From JAGVSR01 sp963708775 (GTDB lineage Bacteria; Pseudomonadota; Alphaproteobacteria; Rhizobiales; Hyphomicrobiaceae): a stretch of 64,000 nt of DNA. Under the pieces are notes generated by a model. It saw nothing but the letters and a program-made list of their open reading frames with translations. It did no database searches and was not told where the DNA came from. Position 1 is the first letter of the stretch, and every line of letters begins with the position of its first letter. The DNA is taken from assembly GCA_963708775.1 (NCBI GenBank), contig CAVPTI010000012.1, positions 372,001-436,000 on the forward strand, written 5' to 3'. Of this stretch, positions 25,961 through 35,276 are shown piece by piece. Both the position numbers and the translations under genes were made by a program.

Positions 25961-27124
25961 ATGGCAGACGCGGCTCCGCGGCTTTGGGTCGAGCGGCTGA
26001 CGCTCACCAATTTTCGCAATTATGAAAGTGCGACGCTCGAACTTGGGCCGGAGCCGGTCGTGCTTGCGGGGGCGAACGGATCGGGCAAGACAAACTTGCT
26101 CGAGGCCGTTTCGCTGCTGGCGCCGGGACAGGGGCTGCGGCGCGCGGCCTATGCCGATATCGCGCGGGCAACCGGCGACGGCAGCTGGTCGGTCGCGGCG
26201 AAGGTGCATACGGATCTCGGGGCTGTCGATATCGGGACCGGAATCGCGGCCGGCGCGGAAAACGCCACCGGACGCATCGTGCGTATCGATGGGGTGACAA
26301 AGCCGGGGTCGGGTGTTCTGGCCGATTACGTCGAAGTGGCGTGGCTGACGCCGGCGATGGACGGGCTATTCACCGGGGCCGGTTCCGAGCGGCGGCGATT
26401 TCTCGACCGGCTGATCCTGTGTTTCGATGCCGAGCATGGGCGGCGGGCGTCGCGGTTCGAGCGCGCGATGCAGCAGCGCAACCGGCTTCTCTCGGACGAC
26501 GTTCGCGACAATGCGCGGTTCCAAGGCTTGGAAGACGTGATGGCTGAAACGGGCGTCGCGATCGCGGCGGCGCGGGCCGAGGCGGCGGCGGCTCTCGGGG
26601 CGATTTCGGAACGGCGGCGGGCGCGGGATCAGGCGTCGGCGTTCCCGTGGGCGGTGATCGCCGTCGAGGGCACGCTGGAGGCAAATCTGGGCTCCATGCC
26701 GGCGCTCGACGTGGAGGAACGATACAAGGCGGCGCTGCGCTCTGGGCGAGAGCGTGATCGCGCGGCGGGGCGGACGCTCGAGGGGCCGCACCGATCGGAC
26801 CTCGTGGTGGAGCACGGGCCGAAGGCGATGCCGGCGCGGCTGTGTTCGACGGGTGAGCAAAAGGCGCTGCTGTTGGGGCTTGTTCTTTCACATGCGGAGT
26901 TGACGGCGGAGCGTCAGAGCGGGCGGGCGCCGATCCTGCTGCTCGATGAAGTGACGGCTCATCTGGATGCCGCACGGCGTGCGGCGCTTTTTCAGGAAAT
27001 CCTGGCCATTGGGACGCAGGCGTGGATGACGGGGACGGACGCCGAGGCCTTTTCCGCCCTTGGCGGACGGGCTCGTTTTGTGGCCGTTGACGAGGGGCGG
27101 ACGGGAATTATCTCTCGGAGCTGA
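25961..27124 (+). CDS. recF: DNA replication and repair protein RecF
   Basis: 387 residues. SMC-like ATPase that loads RecA at gaps with RecO and RecR. Walker A GANGSGKT at residues 37-44, the N-terminal RLTLTNFRNY block, LAPMDGL-like LTPAMDGLFTGAGSERRRFLDRL, the signature CSTGEQKALLLGL, and Walker B PILLLDEVTAHLD. It starts 42 bases after dnaN. Intact, of normal length. Confidence 0.95.
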   Translation: MADAAPRLWVERLTLTNFRNYESATLELGPEPVVLAGANGSGKTNLLEAVSLLAPGQGLRRAAYADIARATGDGSWSVAAKVHTDLGAVDIGTGIAAGAENATGRIVRIDGVTKPGSGVLADYVEVAWLTPAMDGLFTGAGSERRRFLDRLILCFDAEHGRRASRFERAMQQRNRLLSDDVRDNARFQGLEDVMAETGVAIAAARAEAAAALGAISERRRARDQASAFPWAVIAVEGTLEANLGSMPALDVEERYKAALRSGRERDRAAGRTLEGPHRSDLVVEHGPKAMPARLCSTGEQKALLLGLVLSHAELTAERQSGRAPILLLDEVTAHLDAARRAALFQEILAIGTQAWMTGTDAEAFSALGGRARFVAVDEGRTGIISRS

Positions 27125-27224
27125 CGGCGCGACAAAGCGGCACACACAAGCCACTGAAAAACCTATGACTTTTCTTTTGGATAGTGGTGGGCGGGCGGTC
27201 GCTTTTCTAGCCCTTCGTTTGACC

Positions 27225-27244
27225 CGCGTGGTATAGTCCACGCG
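27225..27244. promoter_or_regulatory. palindrome around the putative gyrB -10 box
   Basis: CGCGTGG (27225-27231) and CCACGCG (27238-27244) are perfect inverted arms flanking TATAGT (27232-27237), a good -10 hexamer 34 bases before the gyrB start. No strong -35 is seen. Arms this close to the -10 could bind a repressor or extrude under supercoiling, which would suit a supercoiling-controlled gyrase promoter. Confidence 0.5.
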
Positions 27245-27277
27245 CTTCTAAGAACAACAATTCTAGACAGGTCACGA

Positions 27278-29714
27278 ATGAGCGCGGAGCCCGCACGAAA
27301 GCCGCCGGTGGACGACTACGGTGCCGACAGCATCAAGATGCTGAAGGGCTTGGATGCGGTACGCAAGCGCCCCGGCATGTACATCGGCGATACCGACGAT
27401 GGGTCGGGTCTGCACCACATGATCTACGAAGTCGTCGATAACGCCATCGACGAGGTTTTGGCCGGACACGCGAACTCGTGTCAGGTGACGCTCAATGCCG
27501 ATGGCTCGTGCACGGTTCGCGACGACGGGCGCGGGATTCCAACGGGCATCAAGAACGACGACGACATGGATCCGAAGCGTTCGGCGGCGGAGATCGTGTT
27601 CACGGAACTGCATGCCGGCGGCAAATTCGACCAGAACTCGTACAAGGTTTCGGGTGGTTTGCACGGCGTGGGTGTGTCGGTCGTCAACGCGCTGTCGACG
27701 TGGCTGAAGGCGCGTATCTGGCGCGAGGGCAAAGAACACCTCATCGAGTTTCGCGACGGCGTCGCGGTGGCGCCGCTGAAAGTGATCGGCGACGCCAAAG
27801 GCGAGCGCGGAACGGAAGTGACGTTCCTGCCGTCGCCGAACACATTCACGATGATCGAATTCGATTACCCGACGATCGAGCACCGGCTGCGCGAACTCGC
27901 GTTTCTCAATTCTGGCGCGAAGGTGCTGCTGACGGACAATCGTCACGCCGATCAAGAAGAGCGAAGAGTTCTACTACGAAGGCGGCACGGCGGCGTTCGT
28001 GCGCTATCTCGACCGCTCGAAGCAGGCCTTGATTTCCGAGCCGCTCATGATCCGGTCGGAGAAGGATGGCATCGGTGTCGAGGTCGCGCTCTGGTGGAAC
28101 GAGAGCTACCACGAGAACGTGCTGTGCTTCACAAACAACATTCCGCAGCGCGACGGCGGCACGCATCTCGCCGGGTTCCGGGCGGCGCTGACGCGCGTGA
28201 TCAACAAGTACGCGAATGAAAGCGGCATCGCGAAAAAGGAAAAGGTCGATCTGACGGGCGAAGATGCGCGCGAGGGTCTGACCTGCGTGCTGTCGGTGAA
28301 GGTTCCGGATCCGAAGTTTTCATCGCAGACGAAAGACAAGCTCGTCTCGTCTGAAGTGAAGCCGGTCGTCGAGAACACGGTCGGCGATCAGTTGGCGGCG
28401 TGGTTTGAAGAGCATCCCAAGGAAGCCAAGACGATCGTCGGAAAGATCGTCGAGGCGGCGCTGGCGCGCGAGGCGGCGCGCAAGGCGCGCGAACTGACGC
28501 GGCGCAAGGGCGCGCTGGATGGCTTGCGGCTGCCCGGCGGGTTGGCCGAGTGTCAGGATCGCGATCCCGTCAATACGGAGATGTTCATCGTCGAGGGTGA
28601 CTCGGCCGGTGGTTCGGCCAAGCAGGGACGCAAGCGCGAGTACCAGGCGGTGCTGCCGATCCGAGGTAAGATCCTCAACGTTGAGCGCGCGCGCATCGAC
28701 AAGATGCTGTCGTCGGAGCAGGTGACGAACATCATCGGTGCGCTCGGCACCGGCATCCGCGATGATTTCGATCTGTCGAAGCTGCGTTATCACAAGATCA
28801 TCATCATGACCGACGCCGACGTGGACGGCGCGCACATCCGAACGCTGCTGCTGACGTTCTTCTATCGGCAGATGCCGGAGCTGGTGGAGAAGGGGCACAT
28901 CTATATCGCGCAGCCGCCGCTCTACAAAGTGGCGCGGGGCAAGTCGAGCACGTACCTCAAGGATCAGCGGGCGCTCGAGGATTACCTGATCGACAGCGGT
29001 CTGGAAGATACGACGCTGGTGACCGTCGACGGTGAGCGCGGCGGTCAGGATTTGCGCGAGATCGTGAAGGACGCGCGGATCGTGATGAACCTCATCGATC
29101 AACTGCATTCGCGTTACAATCGCGGCATCGTCGAGCAGGCGGCCATTATGGGACTGCTTGATCCGGATCTGTTGCAGACGGAGGAGCGGGCAGACGCGGC
29201 AGCCAAGGCGCTCGCCACCCGGCTCGACCAATTGGCCGAAGAGACCGAGGGCGGCTGGGAAGGCCGTATCGGGAACGAGGGTTACGTCGTACGGCGTCAG
29301 GTGCGCGGCGTGACGGAAGCGCATACGCTCGACCGGGCTCTGATTTCGTCTTTGGATGCGCGTCGTATCAACGAGCGGCGCGAGTCGCTGTCGGAAGTTT
29401 ACGCGCAGCCGGCGAAATTGAAGCGGAAGTCAGAAACGATCCCGGTGCATGGGCCGCGCAGTCTGTTGGAGGCAATTTACGAAGCTGGTCGCAAGGGTCT
29501 GACGCTGCAGCGCTACAAGGGGCTGGGCGAGATGAACCCGGAGCAGTTGTGGGAGACGACGCTCGATCGCGATGCGCGGACGCTTTTGCAGGTGAAGCTC
29601 GGCGACTTGGCGGAAGCGGACGAGATCTTCTCCAAGCTGATGGGCGACGTGGTGGAGCCGCGGCGCGAGTTCATTCAGGATAATGCGCTCAGCGTGCAGA
29701 ACCTCGACGTGTGA
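27278..29714 (+). CDS. gyrB: DNA gyrase subunit B (frameshifted in this sequence)
   Basis: About 811 residues after removal of one base. ATPase subunit of the enzyme that introduces negative supercoils. First frame: RKRPGMYIGDT, EVVDNAIDE, DDGRGIP and the GGLHGVGVSVVNALS lid. Second frame: transducer, TOPRIM blocks EGDSAGGSAKQGR and DADVDGAHIRTL, and the C-terminal LQRYKGLGEMNPEQLW. The frames meet at about 27950-27953, where dropping one base gives RHADKKSEEFYYEGG. Essential, so this is almost certainly a sequencing error. A palindromic promoter element lies upstream. Confidence 0.95.
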
Positions 29715-29725
29715 TGGCGTGAGCC

Positions 29726-30520
29726 ATGACCTTCACTGTTTCAGCGTTTTATAAGTTTGCGCGCGTCGAAGATTGCGAGGCCTTGCGAGCCGACTTGGCC
29801 GCGCTCGGTGAGCAGGCTGGGCTGTGCGGGACGATTCTCATTGCGCCGGAGGGGATCAACGCGACCATCGCTGGGCCGGATGCCGGTGTGCGGGCGCTTC
29901 TTGCGCACCTGAGGTCTGATCCGCGATTTGCGGGGCTCGTGTCGAAAGAGAGCGTGACAGAGACGCAGCCCTTCCAGCGGTGGAAGGTGAAGGTGAAGCC
30001 GGAGATCCTGACGTTCGGGGCGGCGGAGGCGGATCCCAATGTCAGAGCCGGCACTTACGTCAAGCCGCAGGACTGGAATGCACTGATCGCGCGCGAGGAT
30101 GTGCTGCTGGTCGATACGCGGAACGATTACGAAGTCGCGATCGGGACATTCCGCGGGGCAGTCGATCCAAAGACGCGGGCGTTCACCGGCTTTAAGGAAT
30201 TCGTGGCCGCAAACCTCGATCCTTCGACGCATCGCACGGTCGCCATGTTCTGTACCGGCGGCATCCGCTGTGAGAAGGCGTCAGCTTATTTGCGGGCGCA
30301 TGGATTCGAGGATGTTTATCATCTCGAAGGCGGCATCCTGAAGTATCTCGAAGAGGTCCCGGCAGAGCAGAGCCTCTGGGACGGGGCGTGCTTTGTCTTC
30401 GATGAGCGCGTCGCGGTCGGTCACGGGGTGCGGCCGTCCGGTCACCGTCTGTGCCGATGCGGATGGCCGGTGGCACCAGGCGCTGCAACGTGTTCGTCGT
30501 GCGGAGCCTCGATCACTTAG
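29726..30520 (+). CDS. trhO: tRNA uridine-34 hydroxylase TrhO (rhodanese-related)
   Basis: 264 residues, formerly YceA. In E. coli TrhO hydroxylates U34 of certain tRNAs to 5-hydroxyuridine. The N-terminal acylphosphatase-like domain (YKFARVEDCEALR, GTILIAPEGINATIAG) is followed by a rhodanese domain (residues 118-215) with the conserved C176 and C182 in FCTGGIRCEKAS. The C terminus adds a Cys-rich tail (CRCGWPVAPGAATCSSCG) that could bind zinc. It starts 11 bases after gyrB. The 3' end overlaps the convergent cytochrome gene. Confidence 0.92.
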   Translation: MTFTVSAFYKFARVEDCEALRADLAALGEQAGLCGTILIAPEGINATIAGPDAGVRALLAHLRSDPRFAGLVSKESVTETQPFQRWKVKVKPEILTFGAAEADPNVRAGTYVKPQDWNALIAREDVLLVDTRNDYEVAIGTFRGAVDPKTRAFTGFKEFVAANLDPSTHRTVAMFCTGGIRCEKASAYLRAHGFEDVYHLEGGILKYLEEVPAEQSLWDGACFVFDERVAVGHGVRPSGHRLCRCGWPVAPGAATCSSCGASIT

Positions 30521-30866
30521 GAGCGTTCGCTCCGTCGCCTTTCAGGCTCAGGATGTAGGCAATGAGGTTGTCGGCGTCCTGAGCGGGGACAATCAGGTTT
30601 GGCATGGTCGGGTGAGGCGACTGCAAGAACACGCTCAAAGCGGTTCGCGTAATGCCTGGAGTATCTGCGACGGCTTTGAAGACGGGAGCATCCGGGTTCG
30701 GCGATTCCGTTTCGCCGTAGAGGACCGCATGGCATCCGGCGCAATTGGCTTGTGCGTAGGTCACACCGAGCTTGGGGTTCCCGAGATCGTCGGCGACGGC
30801 GGATGAGGGAACGGCCGAGCAAGCGGCGAGGGCAGCGCTGACGGCGGCAAAAAGCGGTTGGCGCAT
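30513..30866 (-). CDS. periplasmic class I c-type cytochrome
   Basis: 117 residues. A signal peptide (residues 1-25, ending SSAVA) precedes a single-haem domain with C42-A-G-C45-H46 and a probable sixth ligand M88 in HPTMPNL. The C-terminal helix DADNLIAYILSLK is typical of small soluble cytochromes. It carries electrons in the periplasm; the partner is unknown. A TTGA-N6-TCAA box at 30935-30948 upstream suggests oxygen-dependent control by a FixK/FNR-type regulator. The 3' ends overlap with trhO by eight bases. Confidence 0.9.
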   Translation of the reverse strand: MRQPLFAAVSAALAACSAVPSSAVADDLGNPKLGVTYAQANCAGCHAVLYGETESPNPDAPVFKAVADTPGITRTALSVFLQSPHPTMPNLIVPAQDADNLIAYILSLKGDGANAPK

Positions 30867-30934
30867 CTGGTTTGTTCCTCGTTGAAGCGGACGCCCGGCG
30901 AGAAGTGTTATCCGAGAGAATACATGTCCCGCCC

Positions 30935-30948
30935 TTGAGCAGGATCAA
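30935..30948 (-). promoter_or_regulatory. candidate FixK/FNR box for the cytochrome c gene
   Basis: TTGAGCAGGATCAA matches the TTGA-N6-TCAA core with one outer half-site base changed. It lies 69-82 bases before the cytochrome start codon, which fits activation from -41.5 with a short leader. Confidence 0.5.
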
Positions 30949-31108
30949 GCAACTTGCGGCGGCGGCCGATGGTTGCGCGAGGCAGTCGGAGCTGCTTGCG
31001 TAGTTAACCGCGTCTTAAATTCAACCACTTAGTTTACGGACTCGGGGTCATGCCGGCTGCCTGCTCCAATGCGGACGGGTGCCCGGTGTCGTGTCTGGAT
31101 CAGACGTC

Positions 31109-33402
31109 ATGAGTGGGTCTAAGCGGGGGCGCGCGAAGGGTCGCGTGCGGCGCGGCGCCGTCAAAGCGCGGCGCTCCGGCGCGGCGTTGTTGCGGTTGGC
31201 TTCGCGCGGGAAAAAGGGCGGGCTTGCGAACCGCGCCCGCAAGACCTTAAGCCGGATGAGCCCGCGAACGCGCCTTATCGTGCTCCCGCCGGTGATCGCG
31301 TTTGTGGTCGCATCTCTGGCGCTCGTGACGATGCTCGTCGCCTACACCATCACCATACCCGATCCTCTGTCGCTCAGGACCAAAGTCTCAGGCCAGCCGA
31401 TACGTATCCTGGCGCGCGACGGCAGTGTGCTTGCCGAACGCGGCACGGCGCACGACTATATTCCGCTCGACCTTCTGCCCAAGCGCGTGATCGATGCTGT
31501 GATTGCGACGGAAGACCGGCGGTTCTGGACGCACTGGGGCTTTGATCCGGCCGGCCTCGTGCGGGCCGTGTTCGTAAACCTGCGGTCCGGACGTTTCGTG
31601 CAAGGCGGCTCTACACTGACCCAGCAGCTGGCGAAAAATCTATTCCTGTCGCCGGAGCGAACACTTGGCCGAAAAGTCGAAGAGGTCGTGCTCGCGCTGT
31701 GGCTCGAACTTCGGCTGAGCAAGGAAGAGATCCTCGAGCTCTATCTCAATCGCGTCTATTTCGGCGGCGGCGCGTACGGCATCGAGGCCGCGGCACAGCG
31801 GTATTTCGACAAGTCAGCACGCGCATTGACTTTGGCAGAGGCGGCCGTGATCGCCGGATTGCTGAAGGCGCCGTCGCGTTTTGCGCCGACGTCGAGCCCA
31901 AGGTTGGCGGTCATTCGCAGCCATAGTGTGCTGGCGAAGATGCACGACGCGGGTTTCATCTCCGCTGCGGAAGAGCAGATGGCGCGGTCGAAGCGGATGG
32001 TGTTTTCCAATGTCCGGCGCGATCAGGAACGGCAGGCTGCCGACTATGCGATCGACTATGTTCTGGATCGGATGCCGGATGCGCTCGGCGGAGGAAGCGG
32101 CGATATCATCGTCGATACGACGATCGACCGCGATCTGCAACAGCACGCCTCGTCGGTGGTGGCGGAGGCGATTGGGACAGGAGGGCGCTGCGCTCGAAGC
32201 TAATCAGGCGGCGGTGGTGGTGCTCGATACGAGCGGCGGCGTGCGGGCAATGGTCGGCGGGCGGTCGTATGCCGAGAGCCAGTTCAATCGCGCGGTGAAG
32301 GCGATGCGGCAGCCCGGCTCCGCATTCAAGCCGTTCGTTTATCTCGCGGCGCTGGAGAAGGGCTATACGCCGGACAGCGTGGCTTATGATCTGCCGTTCA
32401 ATCTGGAAGGGTGGTCGCCCAAGAACGACAACGGGCGATTTGGAGGTGCGATCACGCTGCGGCAGGCTCTGGCGCAGTCGGTGAATACGGTGGCTGTGCG
32501 GCTGATGATGGACGTCGGTCCGGATAAGGTCGTGGCACTGGCCACCAAACTCGGTATCGAAGCGCCGCTGAGGACGGAGCCGTCACTCGCGCTGGGGACG
32601 TCGGAAGTCTCGCTCTTGGATTTGACCGGAGCTTATGGGGCATTCGCAGTCCGGCGGGTCTGTGGTGGAACCGCATATCATCCGGCGCATTCGGTCGAGC
32701 ACGGGCCGGGTGCTTTACGCGCGGCCGGCGCCGTTGGCAGATTCGGTCGTTGCTCCGGGATCAGTGGCAGCCTTGAACGGGATGCTGCAAGACGTCGTTG
32801 AACGCGGTACCGGAAAGCGTGCGCACCTCGCTGGACATGCGACCGCCGGAAAAACAGGAACAAGCCAGGACTTTCGCGATGCATGGTTCATCGGGTACAC
32901 CGCCCACTTTACGGGCGGCGTATGGACCGGAAACGACAACGGCGAGCCGATGCGGAAGGCGACGGGTGGCAATCTTCCGGCGCTGATCTGGAACAGGATC
33001 ATGGCGCAGGCGCATGTGGGCAAGGACAGCATGCCGCTCGCGGGATTAGATGCGTCCGGTGAAGCGGGTGGGGTGAAAGCGACAGGCACCTACGCGAGCG
33101 ACAGCGCGGCTCCGCCAGAACTGTTACCGTGGAAGATGCCGACGAAGGTTCCGCCCAACGCCAAGCCGAAGGCGAAGACGGAAAAGCGTGCGGAGACCGA
33201 TGTCTTTCCCACAACCCGTATCGATGAGGATTTCGTCGCGCGGGCGCTGGCCGGGTTGCCTGGGACGGAGGAAAGAAAAGCGCCGACACCAGCGGGGCCG
33301 CGAATGGATGAGCGTTCAACGGCGATCTCTCAGCCTCGCGCGACGGCTCCATTGCCAGGGATGATGTCGCTTGGTGCCGGTCTTGGGGCGCTTACGCGCT
33401 GA
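31109..33402 (+). CDS. class A penicillin-binding protein, PBP1A family (two frameshifts in this sequence)
   Basis: About 764 residues after removal of two bases. Bifunctional glycosyltransferase and transpeptidase of peptidoglycan. A basic cytoplasmic tail of 50 residues precedes the membrane helix (about 57-80). The glycosyltransferase has E135 in ATEDRRFW, QGGSTLTQQLAKNL and KVEEVVLALWLE. The transpeptidase has QPGSAFKPF (S-x-x-K), S-V-N-T and KTGTSQDFRDAWFIG. Breaks lie at 32174-32176 (a GGG run) and about 32649; dropping one base at each restores AIGQEGAALEANQ and GAFASGGSVVEP. ATG at 31109 is chosen. Confidence 0.92.
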
Positions 33403-33406
33403 GCCG

Positions 33407-34159
33407 TCAATCGCCGTTTTCAACGCCGTATCGGTGCAGATCCATGCCGTAGATGCGGAGCCAGCGCTTGGCCTCGTCCATGCCGGGGCACGACTTGCGC
33501 ACCAAAGCCCAGAAGCGGGGACCGTGATTCATTTCGCGCAAGTGCGCGACCTCGTGAGCGGCAACGTAATCAAGGACGGCGGGTGGGGCGAGGACGAGAC
33601 GCCAGGAGAAAGAGAGCGCCCCTGTTGTCGAGCAGGATCCCCAGCGGCTTGTTTGATCGCGAATTGTGAGACGCCCTGGCTGTACGCCAAGGCGATCGGC
33701 GTGCAAGGCGACACGCCCCTCTAGATCCGACTTGGCCTCGTGAGTGAACCATTGCTGCAATCGTTTGACGGCGGCTGCTCTCTCACCTGGTGCGTAAAGT
33801 TCCGGGAAGGGATGGGCGTCGAGGCGGCGCACGACGCGCCGACGCGGCAACTCGCCTGGCATGACGACCCGGTGCGCAGTGCCGCGCAGGGGCACGAGCA
33901 TGCCATGGCGGAAGGGAATCGGTTCCGGCAGGCTATCGAGACGCTCGCGGACCCAATCGAGATTGCGCGTGAGGAAGGAGCCCGCTTCTTCGATGCCGCA
34001 CTGGACCGGCAGGGTGACAATAACCGCGCGGCGCGTGCGACTGACGCGAAGGGTGAGACGGCGGGCCGCCGGATGGTGCCGCACTTCAACAGGTGCGCCT
34101 ATGCGATCGGTCTCGCGTTTGGAAAGGGTCGTCACTTGAGGCGCTTTGGTCTTCCGCAT
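33407..34159 (-). CDS. YgjP-type (M48-like) metallopeptidase
   Basis: 250 residues. The zinc motif H202-E-V-A-H206 with downstream N-H212 lies in DYVAAHEVAHLREMNH, preceded by SRWGSCSTTGALSFSWRLVLAP, the hallmark of the YgjP/DUF45 family. Members include a peptidase-like subunit often linked to restriction or nucleotide metabolism, but the cellular substrate is unknown. No signal peptide. ATG at complement 34159 is chosen; the longer frame upstream shows no homology. It converges with the PBP1A gene four bases away. Confidence 0.85.
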   Translation of the reverse strand: MRKTKAPQVTTLSKRETDRIGAPVEVRHHPAARRLTLRVSRTRRAVIVTLPVQCGIEEAGSFLTRNLDWVRERLDSLPEPIPFRHGMLVPLRGTAHRVVMPGELPRRRVVRRLDAHPFPELYAPGERAAAVKRLQQWFTHEAKSDLEGRVALHADRLGVQPGRLTIRDQTSRWGSCSTTGALSFSWRLVLAPPAVLDYVAAHEVAHLREMNHGPRFWALVRKSCPGMDEAKRWLRIYGMDLHRYGVENGD

Positions 34160-34461
34160 GTACGTCCTCGAATGAACGGAACTTCCGCACGATAATGAGT
34201 GGCAGAGCCGGCAATGCGCCTTGATCCCGATCACAACACGATACGATGCTGTTCTTGCGCTTTCGTCAATCGTGTTGTGCGATTTGCAGCGCATGGCGCC
34301 GCACCATGCGTTCGTTCAAAGAGACACCTACCAAGTTCGGTGCCATGTGGGCGAGTAGAATTTTTATGAAGCGGGTCCGTGCGCTCAGAGTGTGGCATCG
34401 CGGTGTCATCGGCGATTGGCCGCACTCAAAGTCGCTTCAAGAAAACTGATGGCTCAACTGA
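34160..34461. other. 300-bp gap between metallopeptidase and senC
   Basis: No gene is seen. An FNR-like TTGATCCCGATCAC (34221-34234, one mismatch to TTGAT-N4-ATCAA) lies 62 bases before the metallopeptidase start. Nothing else stands out. Confidence 0.4.
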
Positions 34462-35064
34462 TCACAATACTGCAGCAAGTGCGTCTGCGAGTACGTTCGC
34501 GTCGGTCGAGTGCGGGAAGTGCTTCACATACTCACCACTGGAATTCATAAGATAAAAAAATGAACTGTGATCGATGTTGTAACGCGTCGGATCTGTTTGG
34601 TCGGGGACCTTCACGGCGTATACGCGATAGGCTTTGATGGCGGCATTCACTTCGTCGGGGGTGCCAGTTAGGCCTTGAATCCGCGGGTGAAAGCTCTTCA
34701 TGTAAGCGGCTAGCGACTGTGGCGTATCGCGTTCCGGATCGACGGTGATGAAGAGCGGTGTCAGGCGATTTGCTTTGTCACCGAGTTTGTCGAGTGCGAC
34801 GGTGAGGGTCTGCAGGCCCGACGGACATACGTCAGGGCAATTCGTGAAGCCAAAGAACACCAGCATCGGTTTGCCAGCATAATCTTTTTCTGTGCGTCGC
34901 TCCCCGGTGGTGTCGACGAGACTGAAGGGACCACCGATCGCAACGCGTCCGGTTGGCGTTTGCGTCTGGCCCTCGGGTCCGGCGGCGATATTCAGCGTCA
35001 CGTACGCCGCACCGACACCAGCGATAAGACCAAGTGCGAGGGCGATGAGCAGTTTCGACGACAT
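34462..35064 (-). CDS. senC: SCO1/SenC copper-binding assembly protein
   Basis: 200 residues. A membrane-anchored thioredoxin-fold copper chaperone for the CuA or CuB centre of cytochrome oxidase. The N-terminal helix (LLIALALGLIAGVGAAYV) anchors it. The copper ligands C76-P-D-V-C80 and H166 (NIDHSSFF) are all present. It is divergent from regB, the same gene arrangement as senC-regB in Rhodobacter and relatives, which links oxidase assembly to redox signalling. Intact and of normal length. Confidence 0.94.
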   Translation of the reverse strand: MSSKLLIALALGLIAGVGAAYVTLNIAAGPEGQTQTPTGRVAIGGPFSLVDTTGERRTEKDYAGKPMLVFFGFTNCPDVCPSGLQTLTVALDKLGDKANRLTPLFITVDPERDTPQSLAAYMKSFHPRIQGLTGTPDEVNAAIKAYRVYAVKVPDQTDPTRYNIDHSSFFYLMNSSGEYVKHFPHSTDANVLADALAAVL

Positions 35065-35137
35065 CGTGAACGTCTCCTAAGAGGCGATGGACAGGAAGTC
35101 GGTCTTGCACTGCAAAAACCATCCTCTTGTCAACACA

Positions 35138-35209
35138 GGTCAAGATAGCTTGACCCGAACCCGCCCGGGTGCGGAGATAGCGGTGTGGGTGCGGACTTGC
35201 AACGTCCGC
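35138..35209. promoter_or_regulatory. two dyads in the senC-regB divergent promoter region
   Basis: A perfect dyad GGTCAAG-ATAG-CTTGACC lies at 35138-35155, and GCGGAC-N7-GTCCGC at 35191-35209. The second resembles the spaced GCG/CGC half-sites described for RegA/PrrA/ActR. Position between divergent senC and regB suggests autoregulation. No footprint data can be read from sequence, so the regulator is inferred. Confidence 0.45.
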
Positions 35210-35276
35210 CACCGTATGGTTGTGAACGCACAATCGGCCGGCTCGTGAGCCCGCCGCAACAAGGACCCTCTGAGGC

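Noticed and set aside
28320..29324. 334-codon open frame on the minus strand across gyrB
   Set aside because: Antisense shadow of conserved gyrB with no recognisable domain.
24799..29714. dnaN and gyrB as true pseudogenes
   Set aside because: Both are essential and fully conserved on either side of a single extra base, so sequence error is far more likely.
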